This document shows positions 51,948 to 59,130 of a DNA stretch of 64,000 nucleotides, one piece after another; positions within the stretch are counted from its first letter, which is position 1, and each line of letters opens with the position of its first letter. A program made the translations under genes and the position numbers. Where the stretch lies: the NCBI GenBank assembly GCA_035546935.1, contig DASZVP010000002.1, positions 248,001 to 312,000 on the forward strand. The letters are read 5' to 3'. The DNA comes from DASZVP01 sp035546935. Lineage in GTDB: Bacteria > Patescibacteriota > Saccharimonadia > Saccharimonadales > UBA4665. A model generated the notes under the pieces. The model was given only the letters and a program-made list of their open reading frames with translations. It was not told the DNA's origin and searched no databases.

Positions 51948-52436
51948 ATGAGTAAGCGGATCGTAACGGGTATTATATCGGCGGGAATTTTACTGCTTGC
52001 TGTTGCGGGCGCAGCAAGTAATAATCAACCACTCTCCCAGCTCAATACTGGTGGATCAGTGTCCAAAGCTCGCTCAGCGGAAAGACATACTCAAACAAAG
52101 CCAAAAGTTAAGAAGATTTGCGACGGCACAACAGTAATATCTGACTGCACTGTCGACGGAGTCAATTACAGCACATACATCTATCATCAGGAAACACCAG
52201 AGAAAACGCATACTGAAAAAACCACTACTTATCAAAAGAAAGTGATAGGATATTGCACATTGTGTAACGACGGCACCTATTCGCCCACATGCGCTACTGG
52301 CCGCGGTGCTTGTTCATATCACGGTGGCGTAGCGGAGTGGAATGCTCCAGAATATGAAAATGTTCCGGTCACTACGAATAAAACTGTTGTTGATTCACCG
52401 GCTGAGCCGGCCTATTACGAAAAGGTTGTCGAGTAG
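51948..52436 (+). CDS. Secreted DUF3761-like protein
   Basis: 162 residues. Signal or anchor helix at the N-terminus (IVTGIISAGILLLAVAGAAS), a polar Lys/Thr-rich middle with cysteines, and a conserved-looking CNDGTYSPTCATGRGACSYH GGVAEW segment (about 105-130) that matches the DUF3761 pattern of Cys, Gly and His. The domain is small, Cys-rich and extracellular; function unknown. TAATAT ends 8 bases before the ATG, no ribosome site. Confidence 0.7.
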   Translation: MSKRIVTGIISAGILLLAVAGAASNNQPLSQLNTGGSVSKARSAERHTQTKPKVKKICDGTTVISDCTVDGVNYSTYIYHQETPEKTHTEKTTTYQKKVIGYCTLCNDGTYSPTCATGRGACSYHGGVAEWNAPEYENVPVTTNKTVVDSPAEPAYYEKVVE

Positions 52437-52494
52437 TAGCTGCAACACAGCGACAACTGAGTCACTTACTAGTCGAACACTATACAATAGAACC

Positions 52495-53052
52495 ATGAGA
52501 AAACTCATCATGTGGAACGTCATCTCGCTCGATGGTTGCTTCGAGGGCAAGCAGGCCTGGGACTTGGATTATCACCGAACCGTCTTCGACGAAGAGCTCG
52601 AAGCGTTCAGCGTGGAGCAGCTAGAGTCCGCCGAGATGCTGGTGTTCGGCAGCAAAACCTACCAGGGCATGTTTGATTACTGGACCTCCGACCAAGCCGA
52701 GGGTGACCCCGTCACGCCGTACATGAACGACTTGCCGAAAATTGTCTGCTCTACCAGCCTCCAGGCCGCCGACTGGAAAAACACCACGATCGTAAAAGAC
52801 CCGCTAGCCGAAATCCCCAAATTGAAACAAGCCGGCGACGGCAATATGTTGGTGTTCGGCAGCGGCAAGTTATCCGAATCGCTTATGAAAGCCGGCCTGT
52901 TCGACGAATACCGCCTGTGCGCCGCGCCGGTATTTTTGGGCCAGGGCAGACGGCTGTTCACTGAGAACATCCCGTATCAAAAGCTGCAGCTGCTCGAAGA
53001 TCGACGCCTGAATAGTGGCGGCGTCATCTTGCAATATGCGGCAAAGCATTAG
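52495..53052 (+). CDS. RibD C-terminal-domain reductase (dihydrofolate-reductase fold)
   Basis: 185 residues from ATG 52495; a longer frame from 52342 starts inside the previous gene and is not used. DHFR-like pattern: RKLIMWNVISLDGCFEG, MLVFGSKTYQGMFDYW, NDLPKIVCSTSL, MLVFGSGKLSESLMKAGL and PVFLGQGRRLF. The family reduces pterin- or pyrimidine-like compounds, often of unknown identity. TACAAT at 52483-52488 is exactly 6 bases before the ATG, predicting a leaderless transcript. A second member follows at 53289. Confidence 0.88.
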   Translation: MRKLIMWNVISLDGCFEGKQAWDLDYHRTVFDEELEAFSVEQLESAEMLVFGSKTYQGMFDYWTSDQAEGDPVTPYMNDLPKIVCSTSLQAADWKNTTIVKDPLAEIPKLKQAGDGNMLVFGSGKLSESLMKAGLFDEYRLCAAPVFLGQGRRLFTENIPYQKLQLLEDRRLNSGGVILQYAAKH

Positions 53053-53079
53053 CAAGTTCAAGTTTGCTAAAATATATAT

Positions 53080-53286
53080 ATGCAAAAAATAGCTACGCGT
53101 ATCTTCATCGGTGCTTCGATCACTTTTGGCATTCTGGGCTTGATTCAGGTCATCAGCATGCCCAAGAACGACAACAACATGTCTGACTTCAATGTGGTGA
53201 TCATGCGGCTTTTGATGGCCACTGTTTTTATCATTCTGCCGTCTTTTGCCCTGAGCGTTGCCGGCAAATACCTAAAAGATAAGTAG
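53080..53286 (+). CDS. Small two-helix membrane protein
   Basis: 68 residues. Two hydrophobic helices (IFIGASITFGILGLIQVISM and LLMATVFIILPSFALSVAG) joined by a polar loop (PKNDNNMSDFN). No known family. TGCTAAAAT ends exactly 6 bases before the ATG, which supports its reality. It is placed between two RibD_C-type reductase genes, 2 bases before the second. Confidence 0.65.
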   Translation: MQKIATRIFIGASITFGILGLIQVISMPKNDNNMSDFNVVIMRLLMATVFIILPSFALSVAGKYLKDK

Positions 53287-53288
53287 TC

Positions 53289-53891
53289 ATGCGAACAATC
53301 ATCGTTCAAGAATTTATCACTTTAGACGGTGTCATGCAGGCGCCCGGCGGTCCGGACGAAGACACCGAGAGCGGCTTCCAATGGGGCGGCTGGACAGCGC
53401 CATATTTTAACGGTGCAGATGATGAAGGCGGCGAGTTGATGCAAAAATGGATGCAGCCCGCGGATCTATTGTTGGGCCGCAAAACCTTTGATATTTTTGA
53501 AGCCTATTGGCCAAAGCACGCTGACATGTGGCCTGGCATCATGGACGTCACCAAATACTGCGTCAGCGCCAGCAAGGACCAATCAGGCTGGAGTAATACC
53601 GTCTTCTTGAAAAGTCTGGACGACATCAAAAAACTAAAGGAGTCGGGCGACGGCGACTTGCAGGTGATTGGCAGCGGCAATCTAGTACAAACGCTGCTCA
53701 AGCATGATCTGGTGGATGAGCTTCGGCTAATGACATTTCCGGTGACGCTGGGTACGGGCAAGCGCCTATTCGAAGAGGGCACGATTCCCGCAGCCTTCAC
53801 GATTGGTGAAAGCTTGGTGACAAAAAACGGCGTGATTTTCGCCAGCTATCAGCGCGCCGGCGACGTCAAGACAGGCACCGTCGGCGCCTAA
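53289..53891 (+). CDS. RibD C-terminal-domain reductase (second copy)
   Basis: 200 residues. RTIIVQEFITLDGVMQAPGG, a Trp/Gly-rich loop with FQWGGWTAPYF, DLLLGRKTFDIFEAYWP, KYCVSASKD, LQVIGSGNLVQTLLKHDLVD and TFPVTLGTGKRLFEEG follow the YyaP/YwjB-like branch of the DHFR-fold family. It differs enough from the gene at 52495 to be an independent acquisition rather than a recent duplicate. Substrate unknown. It overlaps the convergent YdeI-like gene by 4 bases. Confidence 0.9.
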   Translation: MRTIIVQEFITLDGVMQAPGGPDEDTESGFQWGGWTAPYFNGADDEGGELMQKWMQPADLLLGRKTFDIFEAYWPKHADMWPGIMDVTKYCVSASKDQSGWSNTVFLKSLDDIKKLKESGDGDLQVIGSGNLVQTLLKHDLVDELRLMTFPVTLGTGKRLFEEGTIPAAFTIGESLVTKNGVIFASYQRAGDVKTGTVGA

Positions 53892-54193
53892 GTCTTAGAC
53901 TGCCTGCTCAGCACCCACTTTTGTGAGGCGCTCATAGCCTTGTCGGTGCGGTGGATGCAGCCCAGCCAGCAACAGGGGCGGCGCATTCCTTCGATAAGTT
54001 CAGAAACGGTGCGTTCGACGTGTTTTTTGCGGGTGGTCTCGCCCTTCACTGAAATGGTCCAGCAGATCCACTCGTTGCGAGCCAGAGGCGTGATATCTTC
54101 CCACTTGGCCAGCGCCTCCGGCGAGGCGGCAAGGGCTTTTTTCATATCGGCGGGCAGCGGATGTGCGGTGCCGCCGGAAATGGCTTTAGGCAT
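53888..54193 (-). CDS. YdeI/OmpD-associated-like protein
   Basis: 101 residues. The C-terminal half carries the family pattern LAASPEALAKWEDITPLARN, EWICWTISVKGETTRKKHVE and EGMRRPCCWLGC. In other bacteria this domain is often fused to DUF1905, and a separate DUF1905 gene is at 48660. Members protect against some bacteriocins or have unknown roles. On the minus strand TAGTAT ends 6 bases before the ATG, although the region is AT-rich and other registers are possible. Confidence 0.8.
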   Translation of the reverse strand: MPKAISGGTAHPLPADMKKALAASPEALAKWEDITPLARNEWICWTISVKGETTRKKHVERTVSELIEGMRRPCCWLGCIHRTDKAMSASQKWVLSRQSKT

Positions 54194-54299
54194 ATTTTTA
54201 TACTAAGCGCTGGCCAAGAAAATATCAAAGCAATAGAAATTCCAACATACAAAGCCGATTCTCAGGCCTATATTACATGCTGTTAATAAGGAGATTTAG

Positions 54300-54926
54300 G
54301 TGGGAATAGACACTATAGAACGCACAAGAGTTATCACAATACCAGAGGCCGGGGGTGAGGCTGAGGCCGCAGCTTTGCAAGAACGCGATGAGGCCACCCG
54401 GGGCAACCTCCAAGCTCACGTCAATATGCAGCATTTAGTTGCGGGCAATCCTACGCTAACCGCCGAAGGCTACACTCCCACCACTGAACATCTTGTCGAG
54501 GCGCATGTCGAGGTGCCAACGCAGCTGACTGCGCCTGCTACATCCATGGACCTATATGATGATATTTACTCACAGCCCGCTGCTGACTGGGGCGCCGGTG
54601 AGTATCGGGCCGCACAAATCGTTGGCGCCAAACCGGCGCCGTCAGCCGACTCAACAATTGAGCTGCCCGAACGCGTTTGGCAGGGCGTGGGCGTCGGACT
54701 GGCCGCGGTTGAGAAAATGGGCGAGCTGGGCATTAACGGCTTGATGAGATTTATGAACATGCCGCGTCACGCTAAACGAATCGGACACAAAATCTTAAGT
54801 CGCGGACCGCTGGCCAGCAGCGCACGCGTAGAACAATTAAAGCGCGAACATCTTATTGAGAAATTCCAAAAAACGCGGCCGTTTGTGGTGCATGTCAACA
54901 GTAATCAGGCAGACACGCTGATTTAA
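54300..54926 (+). CDS. Hypothetical protein
   Basis: 208 residues, GTG start after AAGGAG. N-terminal 60 residues acidic and Ala/Glu-rich with His-containing stretches (NMQHLVAGNPTLTAEGYTPT), a middle Pro/Ala region, then a helix (QGVGVGLAAVEKMGELGING) and a basic C-terminus (MPRHAKRIGHKILSRGPLAS). No transmembrane segment is certain. No known family. It is followed by three tRNA genes. Confidence 0.65.
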   Translation: MGIDTIERTRVITIPEAGGEAEAAALQERDEATRGNLQAHVNMQHLVAGNPTLTAEGYTPTTEHLVEAHVEVPTQLTAPATSMDLYDDIYSQPAADWGAGEYRAAQIVGAKPAPSADSTIELPERVWQGVGVGLAAVEKMGELGINGLMRFMNMPRHAKRIGHKILSRGPLASSARVEQLKREHLIEKFQKTRPFVVHVNSNQADTLI

Positions 54927-54983
54927 TTCGTCTTCGTTAGTTAGGTAGCCATAAGTTATAATAGGCGCTGTTATTCACATAAT

Positions 54984-55057
54984 GGCGCCGTGGCGGAGTG
55001 GTTACGCAGAGGTCTGCAAAACCTTTTATGCCGGTTCAATTCCGGTCGGCGCCTCCA
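54984..55057 (+). tRNA. tRNA-Cys(GCA)
   Basis: Acceptor GGCGCCG/CGGCGCC, anticodon loop CTGCAAA (GCA at 55016-55018), T loop TTCAATT, discriminator T as expected for Cys, encoded CCA. The acceptor stem happens to resemble the first hairpin of the nearby repeats. Confidence 0.95.
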
Positions 55058-55064
55058 GAATTAG

Positions 55065-55152
55065 GGGCGAGTGGCGGAATTGGTATACGCGGCGGACTTA
55101 AAATCCGCTGGCCTTAACAGCCTTGTGGGTTCAAGTCCCACCTCGCCCACCA
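55065..55152 (+). tRNA. tRNA-Leu(TAA)
   Basis: Acceptor GGGCGAG/CTCGCCC, anticodon stem GCGGA/TCCGC around CTTAAAA (TAA), long variable arm, T loop TTCAAGT, A73 and encoded CCA at 55150-55152. Seven bases after tRNA-Cys. Confidence 0.95.
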
Positions 55153-55161
55153 TCCTTCAGG

Positions 55162-55212
55162 TAACGGCGCCGAAGTATCGGCGCTTCTCGACAAAACGTG
55201 CCCCGGCACGTT
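55162..55212 (+). repeat. tRNA-linked double-hairpin repeat, copy B
   Basis: First hairpin GCGCCGA/TCGGCGC (loop AGTA) and second hairpin AACGTGCC/GGCACGTT with CC loop (55195-55212). It starts 9 bases after tRNA-Leu(TAA). The 35 bases from TAAC to the A4 run are identical to copy C, which stands exactly 90 bases downstream. No tRNA follows this copy. Confidence 0.75.
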
Positions 55213-55251
55213 CGCACATTGCAGGAAACATAAGTTGAGATATAGTTGCAC

Positions 55252-55305
55252 TAACGGCGCCGAAGTATCGGCGCTTCTCGACAAAAATGTCCCCCGGACA
55301 TTTTT
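55252..55305 (+). repeat. tRNA-linked double-hairpin repeat, copy C
   Basis: Same first hairpin as copy B; second hairpin is a perfect 10-base-pair stem with CCC loop whose 3' arm ends in T5 at 55305, one base before tRNA-Ala(CGC). In position relative to the following tRNA it matches copy A at 37.6 kb. Confidence 0.75.
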
Positions 55306-55381
55306 GGGGACGTAGCTCACCTGGTAGAGCGCAGCATTCGCATTGCTGAGGTAGGGCGTTCAAGTCGCCTCGTCTCCACCA
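55306..55381 (+). tRNA. tRNA-Ala(CGC)
   Basis: Acceptor GGGGACG/CGTCTCC with the G3-U70 identity pair, D loop with GG, anticodon stem CAGCA/TGCTG around TTCGCAT (CGC at 55339-55341), T loop TTCAAGT, A73 and encoded CCA. Confidence 0.95.
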
Positions 55382-55454
55382 TTTTGAATTTTTGTCTTAT
55401 AATCTAACCATAACTACTTTAAGGTGCGTGCCGACTACGGCGTAAGGACAGGTT

Positions 55455-57071
55455 ATGGACCCCAACGAAACTCCGCCAACTAACCCTAATGAATCGACGG
55501 AGCCTGAATCTGCTCCTGAGCCATCAGACGAAACTTCAATTCCTGTTAATGTGACGCCATCGGTCCCCGCAGCTTCATCGGCCACAGCCCGGCCATCGGC
55601 CTCAGCCGAGCCGGCAGCCACCACAGCGCCGGAGAGTCCAGCGCTGCCGGAAGCGTCAGCAGCTCCGTCAGCTCAACCCACGGTGAGCTCGGATGCCGCA
55701 GCAGCTGCGCCCGGTGCAAAGCGCTCGATGAAAGGTGCGTTCGTCGCGGTAGTCGCAGTTTTGGTGCTGGCCATCGGCTCGGCCGCGGCCTACGTCGGCA
55801 TCATTGTGCCTAACAAGCCGGAAAACCTGTTGAAATCGGCCATCGACAATACTTTGAATTCCAAGGGCGGGCAATTTGCGGGCGTCGTCTCTGTGAAGCC
55901 AACTTCTGGCGCGGGCGTGGCGGCCAAAGTTGAATTTAATGGCGGCGCCAACACAACTGCCAAAACCGCGGCCTTTAAGGTTAATGCTGACGTTTCTGGT
56001 GTATCGTTTCCGGTTGAAACGCGCCTGGTTAGCGGTGACTTTTATTTCAAGCTGGGCGATCTCAGCCAACTTGGCAGCCTGGCCCAAAGCTTTAACCCCA
56101 GTGCGGGCAGTTTGGTCCAGGAGTTAAGCGGGCAAGTTTCTAAAAAATGGTTTAAGGTCGACAGCACCGCTCTCGACTCAGCCGGTGTGGGCTGTTTCAC
56201 CAACGCCAACTGGAGCCTAAGCACCGCTGACGCCAAGCTAATTGAATCGAATTACAAAGACCATCCGTTCACAACTATTACCAGCACCAGCCGCGACACT
56301 ATTAACGGTAAAAAAGCCGAAAAAATGGTGCTGAGTATTGACGACGATAAGCTGTCTACCTATCTGAAGAACCTGAAATTCGATCAGTTGTCGCTATTCA
56401 AGCAGCTTCATGACTGCAATAAAGCTCTGACCCCCAAGAACGATTACAAAGACGTCGCCGATCACGACAAAACACCTTTGACACTTTGGATCGACAAGGG
56501 CTCCAAGCAAATCGTTCAAATTAGCGGTGGCTCGACACCTAAAGACAGTAAAACTGTGAAAACCACTGTCACAATCACCCTGAACCACACCTTGCCGACT
56601 ATCACCGCACCAGCTGGCGCCCACAACTACACTGAGCTAGTAGCCAGCCTGTCTAAAGCTTTTGGCGGCTCAGGCTTTGACCCGATCTCGCTGTTCAGTG
56701 GCGATTTGGGTGGTACCCAAGCCAGAGCTGATGACAGCAAGCGTCAGGCCGACATTCAGTCACTACAGGTTCAAATGGAAGCCTTCTTCGCCGAAAACGG
56801 CTACTATCCAAGCCTGACTGACATGAATAACGCCAAATGGCGTGCCGATAATATGCCCAGCCTAGATTCGAGCGCGCTGCAAGATCCCAGCGGCACCAGC
56901 CAGACACTGTCGGCTGCGCCTGGCAAAGGTGTTTACTCCTACCAGGTGACCAATGCGAACGGTGGCAGCTGTGAGTCGAACGACAAGACCTGCGCTAAAT
57001 ACACCTTAACCGCTACTTTCGACGGTCGGGTGAATGGCCAGTCTACCTACACCAAAAACAGCCTCAATTAA
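55455..57071 (+). CDS. Membrane-anchored protein with pseudopilin-like C-terminus (paralogue of 43986)
   Basis: 538 residues. Residues 1-90: Pro/Ala/Ser/Glu-rich cytoplasmic tail; membrane helix AFVAVVAVLVLAIGSAAAYV (about 95-114); an extracellular beta domain (ENLLKSAIDNTLNSKGGQFA; VSGDFYFKLGDLSQLGSL) of the LppX/LolA-like type seen in the paralogue; and from about 430 a pseudopilin-like C-terminus with RQADIQSLQVQMEAFFAENG followed by YYPSLTDMNNAKW. Two cysteine pairs occur. A TATAAT box is upstream (55398-55403) and AAGGACAGG precedes the ATG. Role unknown; pilus-associated or substrate-binding proteins are possibilities. Confidence 0.75.
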   Translation: MDPNETPPTNPNESTEPESAPEPSDETSIPVNVTPSVPAASSATARPSASAEPAATTAPESPALPEASAAPSAQPTVSSDAAAAAPGAKRSMKGAFVAVVAVLVLAIGSAAAYVGIIVPNKPENLLKSAIDNTLNSKGGQFAGVVSVKPTSGAGVAAKVEFNGGANTTAKTAAFKVNADVSGVSFPVETRLVSGDFYFKLGDLSQLGSLAQSFNPSAGSLVQELSGQVSKKWFKVDSTALDSAGVGCFTNANWSLSTADAKLIESNYKDHPFTTITSTSRDTINGKKAEKMVLSIDDDKLSTYLKNLKFDQLSLFKQLHDCNKALTPKNDYKDVADHDKTPLTLWIDKGSKQIVQISGGSTPKDSKTVKTTVTITLNHTLPTITAPAGAHNYTELVASLSKAFGGSGFDPISLFSGDLGGTQARADDSKRQADIQSLQVQMEAFFAENGYYPSLTDMNNAKWRADNMPSLDSSALQDPSGTSQTLSAAPGKGVYSYQVTNANGGSCESNDKTCAKYTLTATFDGRVNGQSTYTKNSLN

Positions 57072-57072
57072 G

Positions 57073-57163
57073 CTATAATATAAGGAGTGAAGACGACCTG
57101 TCTTCGCGCCATGGGGCAGGACAGGGCAACCTGTCTTTGCTCCACCATAAACCTTGGTACAAT
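57073..57163 (+). promoter_or_regulatory. Promoter and structured leader of the envelope operon
   Basis: TATAAT at 57073-57078 would start RNA near 57085. The leader then forms two hairpins: GAAGAC/GTCTTC (57089-57105) and a 12-base-pair stem, GGGGCA plus GACAGG with CCTGTC plus TGCTCC, closed by a GCAA tetraloop (57113-57143). The CCTGTC repeats (57097 and 57130) can both pair with GACAGG, so two alternative folds are possible. No T run follows, so it is not a simple terminator. Confidence 0.5.
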
Positions 57164-58444
57164 ATGCTTTCCAGTTTAAAGAAGCACCTCTATTTTTTAG
57201 TTTCCGGCTACTTCGCTTTTTGGGCGAAAATTGTGCTGCGCCGCTGGCGTCCACGAGTCATTGTGGTTACCGGCTCTAGCGGTAAAACCACGCTCTTTCA
57301 TCTGATTGAAGCTCAACTTGGCGACCAAGCCGTGTTTAGCCACCACGCTAACAGCTCTATCGGCCTGCCATTTTTGGTGCTGGGGCTTGATCCAAACATT
57401 GCCCGTCCAACAGATTGGCTAACCCGCACTTTGACGGCGCCTTTGCGCGCTTGGCGCCGTCCACCGGCTCAGAAAATTTTTGTGGCCGAAGCCGATACTG
57501 ACCGTCCCCACGAAGGCGACTTCATTTCTAAATTCCTGCAGCCCGAAGTTTCGATGTGGGTCAGTGTGTATCGTACCCACAGCATGAATTTTGACCGTTT
57601 GGTGCGGGCCGGCAAATTTAAAACTCATGAAGAAGCCATCGCTTACGATTTTGGCTGGTTTGCGGAACGAGCCCAGAAATTAGTTATCGCTAACGGAGAC
57701 CAAGAACTTATCACCAATGAGCTGTCACGCGTGCCGGTAGGCACCAAAACCCAAACTGTATCTGATAACGACCTGCTTCAATACAGCATTAAGGACCAAG
57801 CCACCGACTTTAAGTTTGCTGACCAAACGATTAGCCTGCCAGGTCTGCACCCGCGCGAATTAGGCCAAAGTCTGCAAATGACCCAGCTGCTCATGAACTA
57901 TTTAGAGCTGCCGTTTGACTCAAGTTTCAAACATCTGCACATGCCACCGGGCCGCAGCAGTATTTTTAAGGGTAAGAAAGATATTACGATTGTTGACAGC
58001 ACCTACAACAGCGGCATGGGGGCCATGACAGCCATTCTGAAACTGTTCAGCGAATATCCGGCGCAACATAAGTGGCTGGTGGTGGGTGACATCTTGGAGC
58101 AGGGCAGCCTGGAAAAAGAAGAACACGAAAAGCTGGCCCATGAAGTTATTAAAGTTAATCCCGAGCGCGTGGTGTTGCTAGGCCCCCGTTCCAAAGAATT
58201 TACTTTGCCAATTTTAGAGCGTGAGCTGCGTGACGCCTCTGTTGTGGCCTTTGAAAAGCCGCTTGATGTGCTGGAATATTTGAATGCCAATCTCAAGGGC
58301 GGCGAAACGATTTTGTTTAAGGGCGTGCGCTATTTGGAAGGCGTGATCGAACAGCTGCTGGCGGACCCCAAAGATGCCGATAAGCTGGTGCGCCGCGGCC
58401 GTGCTTGGATCAAAAAGCGCCAAGCCTGGGGGCTGCCGCGATGA
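57164..58444 (+). CDS. MurF-like Mur ligase
   Basis: 426 residues from ATG 57164 (a TTG at 57137 is inside the leader hairpin). N-terminal 28 residues are hydrophobic/basic, possibly membrane-associated. ATPase motif VIVVTGSSGKTTLFHLI (about 31-47), HHANSSIGLPFLVLG, VAEADTDRPHEGDF (the MurF acidic motif position), VIANGDQELI, and the C-terminal DSTYNSGMGAMTAIL and LVVGDILEQG, in the order of MurF. MurF adds D-Ala-D-Ala to the UDP-MurNAc peptide; a divergent member could add another residue. It overlaps the next gene by 4 bases, starting a four-gene envelope operon. Confidence 0.85.
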   Translation: MLSSLKKHLYFLVSGYFAFWAKIVLRRWRPRVIVVTGSSGKTTLFHLIEAQLGDQAVFSHHANSSIGLPFLVLGLDPNIARPTDWLTRTLTAPLRAWRRPPAQKIFVAEADTDRPHEGDFISKFLQPEVSMWVSVYRTHSMNFDRLVRAGKFKTHEEAIAYDFGWFAERAQKLVIANGDQELITNELSRVPVGTKTQTVSDNDLLQYSIKDQATDFKFADQTISLPGLHPRELGQSLQMTQLLMNYLELPFDSSFKHLHMPPGRSSIFKGKKDITIVDSTYNSGMGAMTAILKLFSEYPAQHKWLVVGDILEQGSLEKEEHEKLAHEVIKVNPERVVLLGPRSKEFTLPILERELRDASVVAFEKPLDVLEYLNANLKGGETILFKGVRYLEGVIEQLLADPKDADKLVRRGRAWIKKRQAWGLPR

Positions 58445-59130
58445 AAAAGATTTACGTCATTCACGGCTGGAGCTACAACCTCGACAAGTGGCAGGCCATT
58501 AGGCCTTACTTAAAAGCCTTAGACATCGAGCCAATTTTTCTAAAGGTTCCGGGCCTGGCCGAGCCCAGCGACAAAGTTTGGGACATTGATGATTACGTTG
58601 ACTGGCTGGACAAGCAGCTGGCTAAGGTCGATAACCCGATTGTGGTCGGCCATTCTAATGGCGGTCGCATTGCTTTAAATTATGCGTTGCAGCATCCCGG
58701 CAGCTTGCAATCTCTAGTTTTAATCGACAGCGCCGGTATCCCGCATAACGAATTTGGTCCCAAAACCAAACGGGCAATTTTCCGTTTGATCGCCCATATT
58801 GGCAAAGTTTTTGCTTTCATTCCAGGGCTCAAACGCACTTATTATCGCCTTATCGGTGCTCGTGATTACCTCGAGGCTCCGGACAACATGAAACAAACCA
58901 TGCGCAACATGCTGAAATCCGACAGCCAGATTGATTACCGCGAAATCAATCTGCCTGTGACGTTAATTTGGGGCAGCGAAGATAGCGTGACGCCGCTCAA
59001 AGACGGTCGTAAATTGGCTCAATTATTACCGAATGCTCATCTGGAAATCATTAATGGTGCTCGCCACGCGCCGCAGTCTACCAATGCCGAAGAAGTTGCC
59101 AAATTGATTGCTGACGCGGCCCAAAACTAA
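58441..59130 (+). CDS. Alpha/beta hydrolase
   Basis: 229 residues from ATG 58441 (ATGA overlap with the ligase stop; the frame further upstream lies inside that gene). IYVIHGWSYNLDKWQAI (oxyanion region), nucleophile elbow VVGHSNGGRIAL (Ser at about 78), acid in IWGSEDSVTPLKDG and His in NGARHAPQSTN: a complete triad. Position between a Mur ligase and an aminotransferase suggests an ester or amide hydrolase acting on an envelope precursor, but its substrate is unknown. Confidence 0.9.
   Translation: MKKIYVIHGWSYNLDKWQAIRPYLKALDIEPIFLKVPGLAEPSDKVWDIDDYVDWLDKQLAKVDNPIVVGHSNGGRIALNYALQHPGSLQSLVLIDSAGIPHNEFGPKTKRAIFRLIAHIGKVFAFIPGLKRTYYRLIGARDYLEAPDNMKQTMRNMLKSDSQIDYREINLPVTLIWGSEDSVTPLKDGRKLAQLLPNAHLEIINGARHAPQSTNAEEVAKLIADAAQN

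Noticed and set aside
55114..55363. Minus-strand frames across the tRNA cluster with a repeated ADTSAP/EKRRYFGAV peptide
   Set aside because: They run through tRNA-Leu, tRNA-Ala and the repeats; the repeated peptide is only the translation of the palindromic repeat.
57087..57179. Possible 30-codon leader ORF (GTG at 57087) before the Mur ligase
   Set aside because: The GTG lies inside its own candidate ribosome site and overlaps the stem of the leader hairpins; no regulatory codon run.
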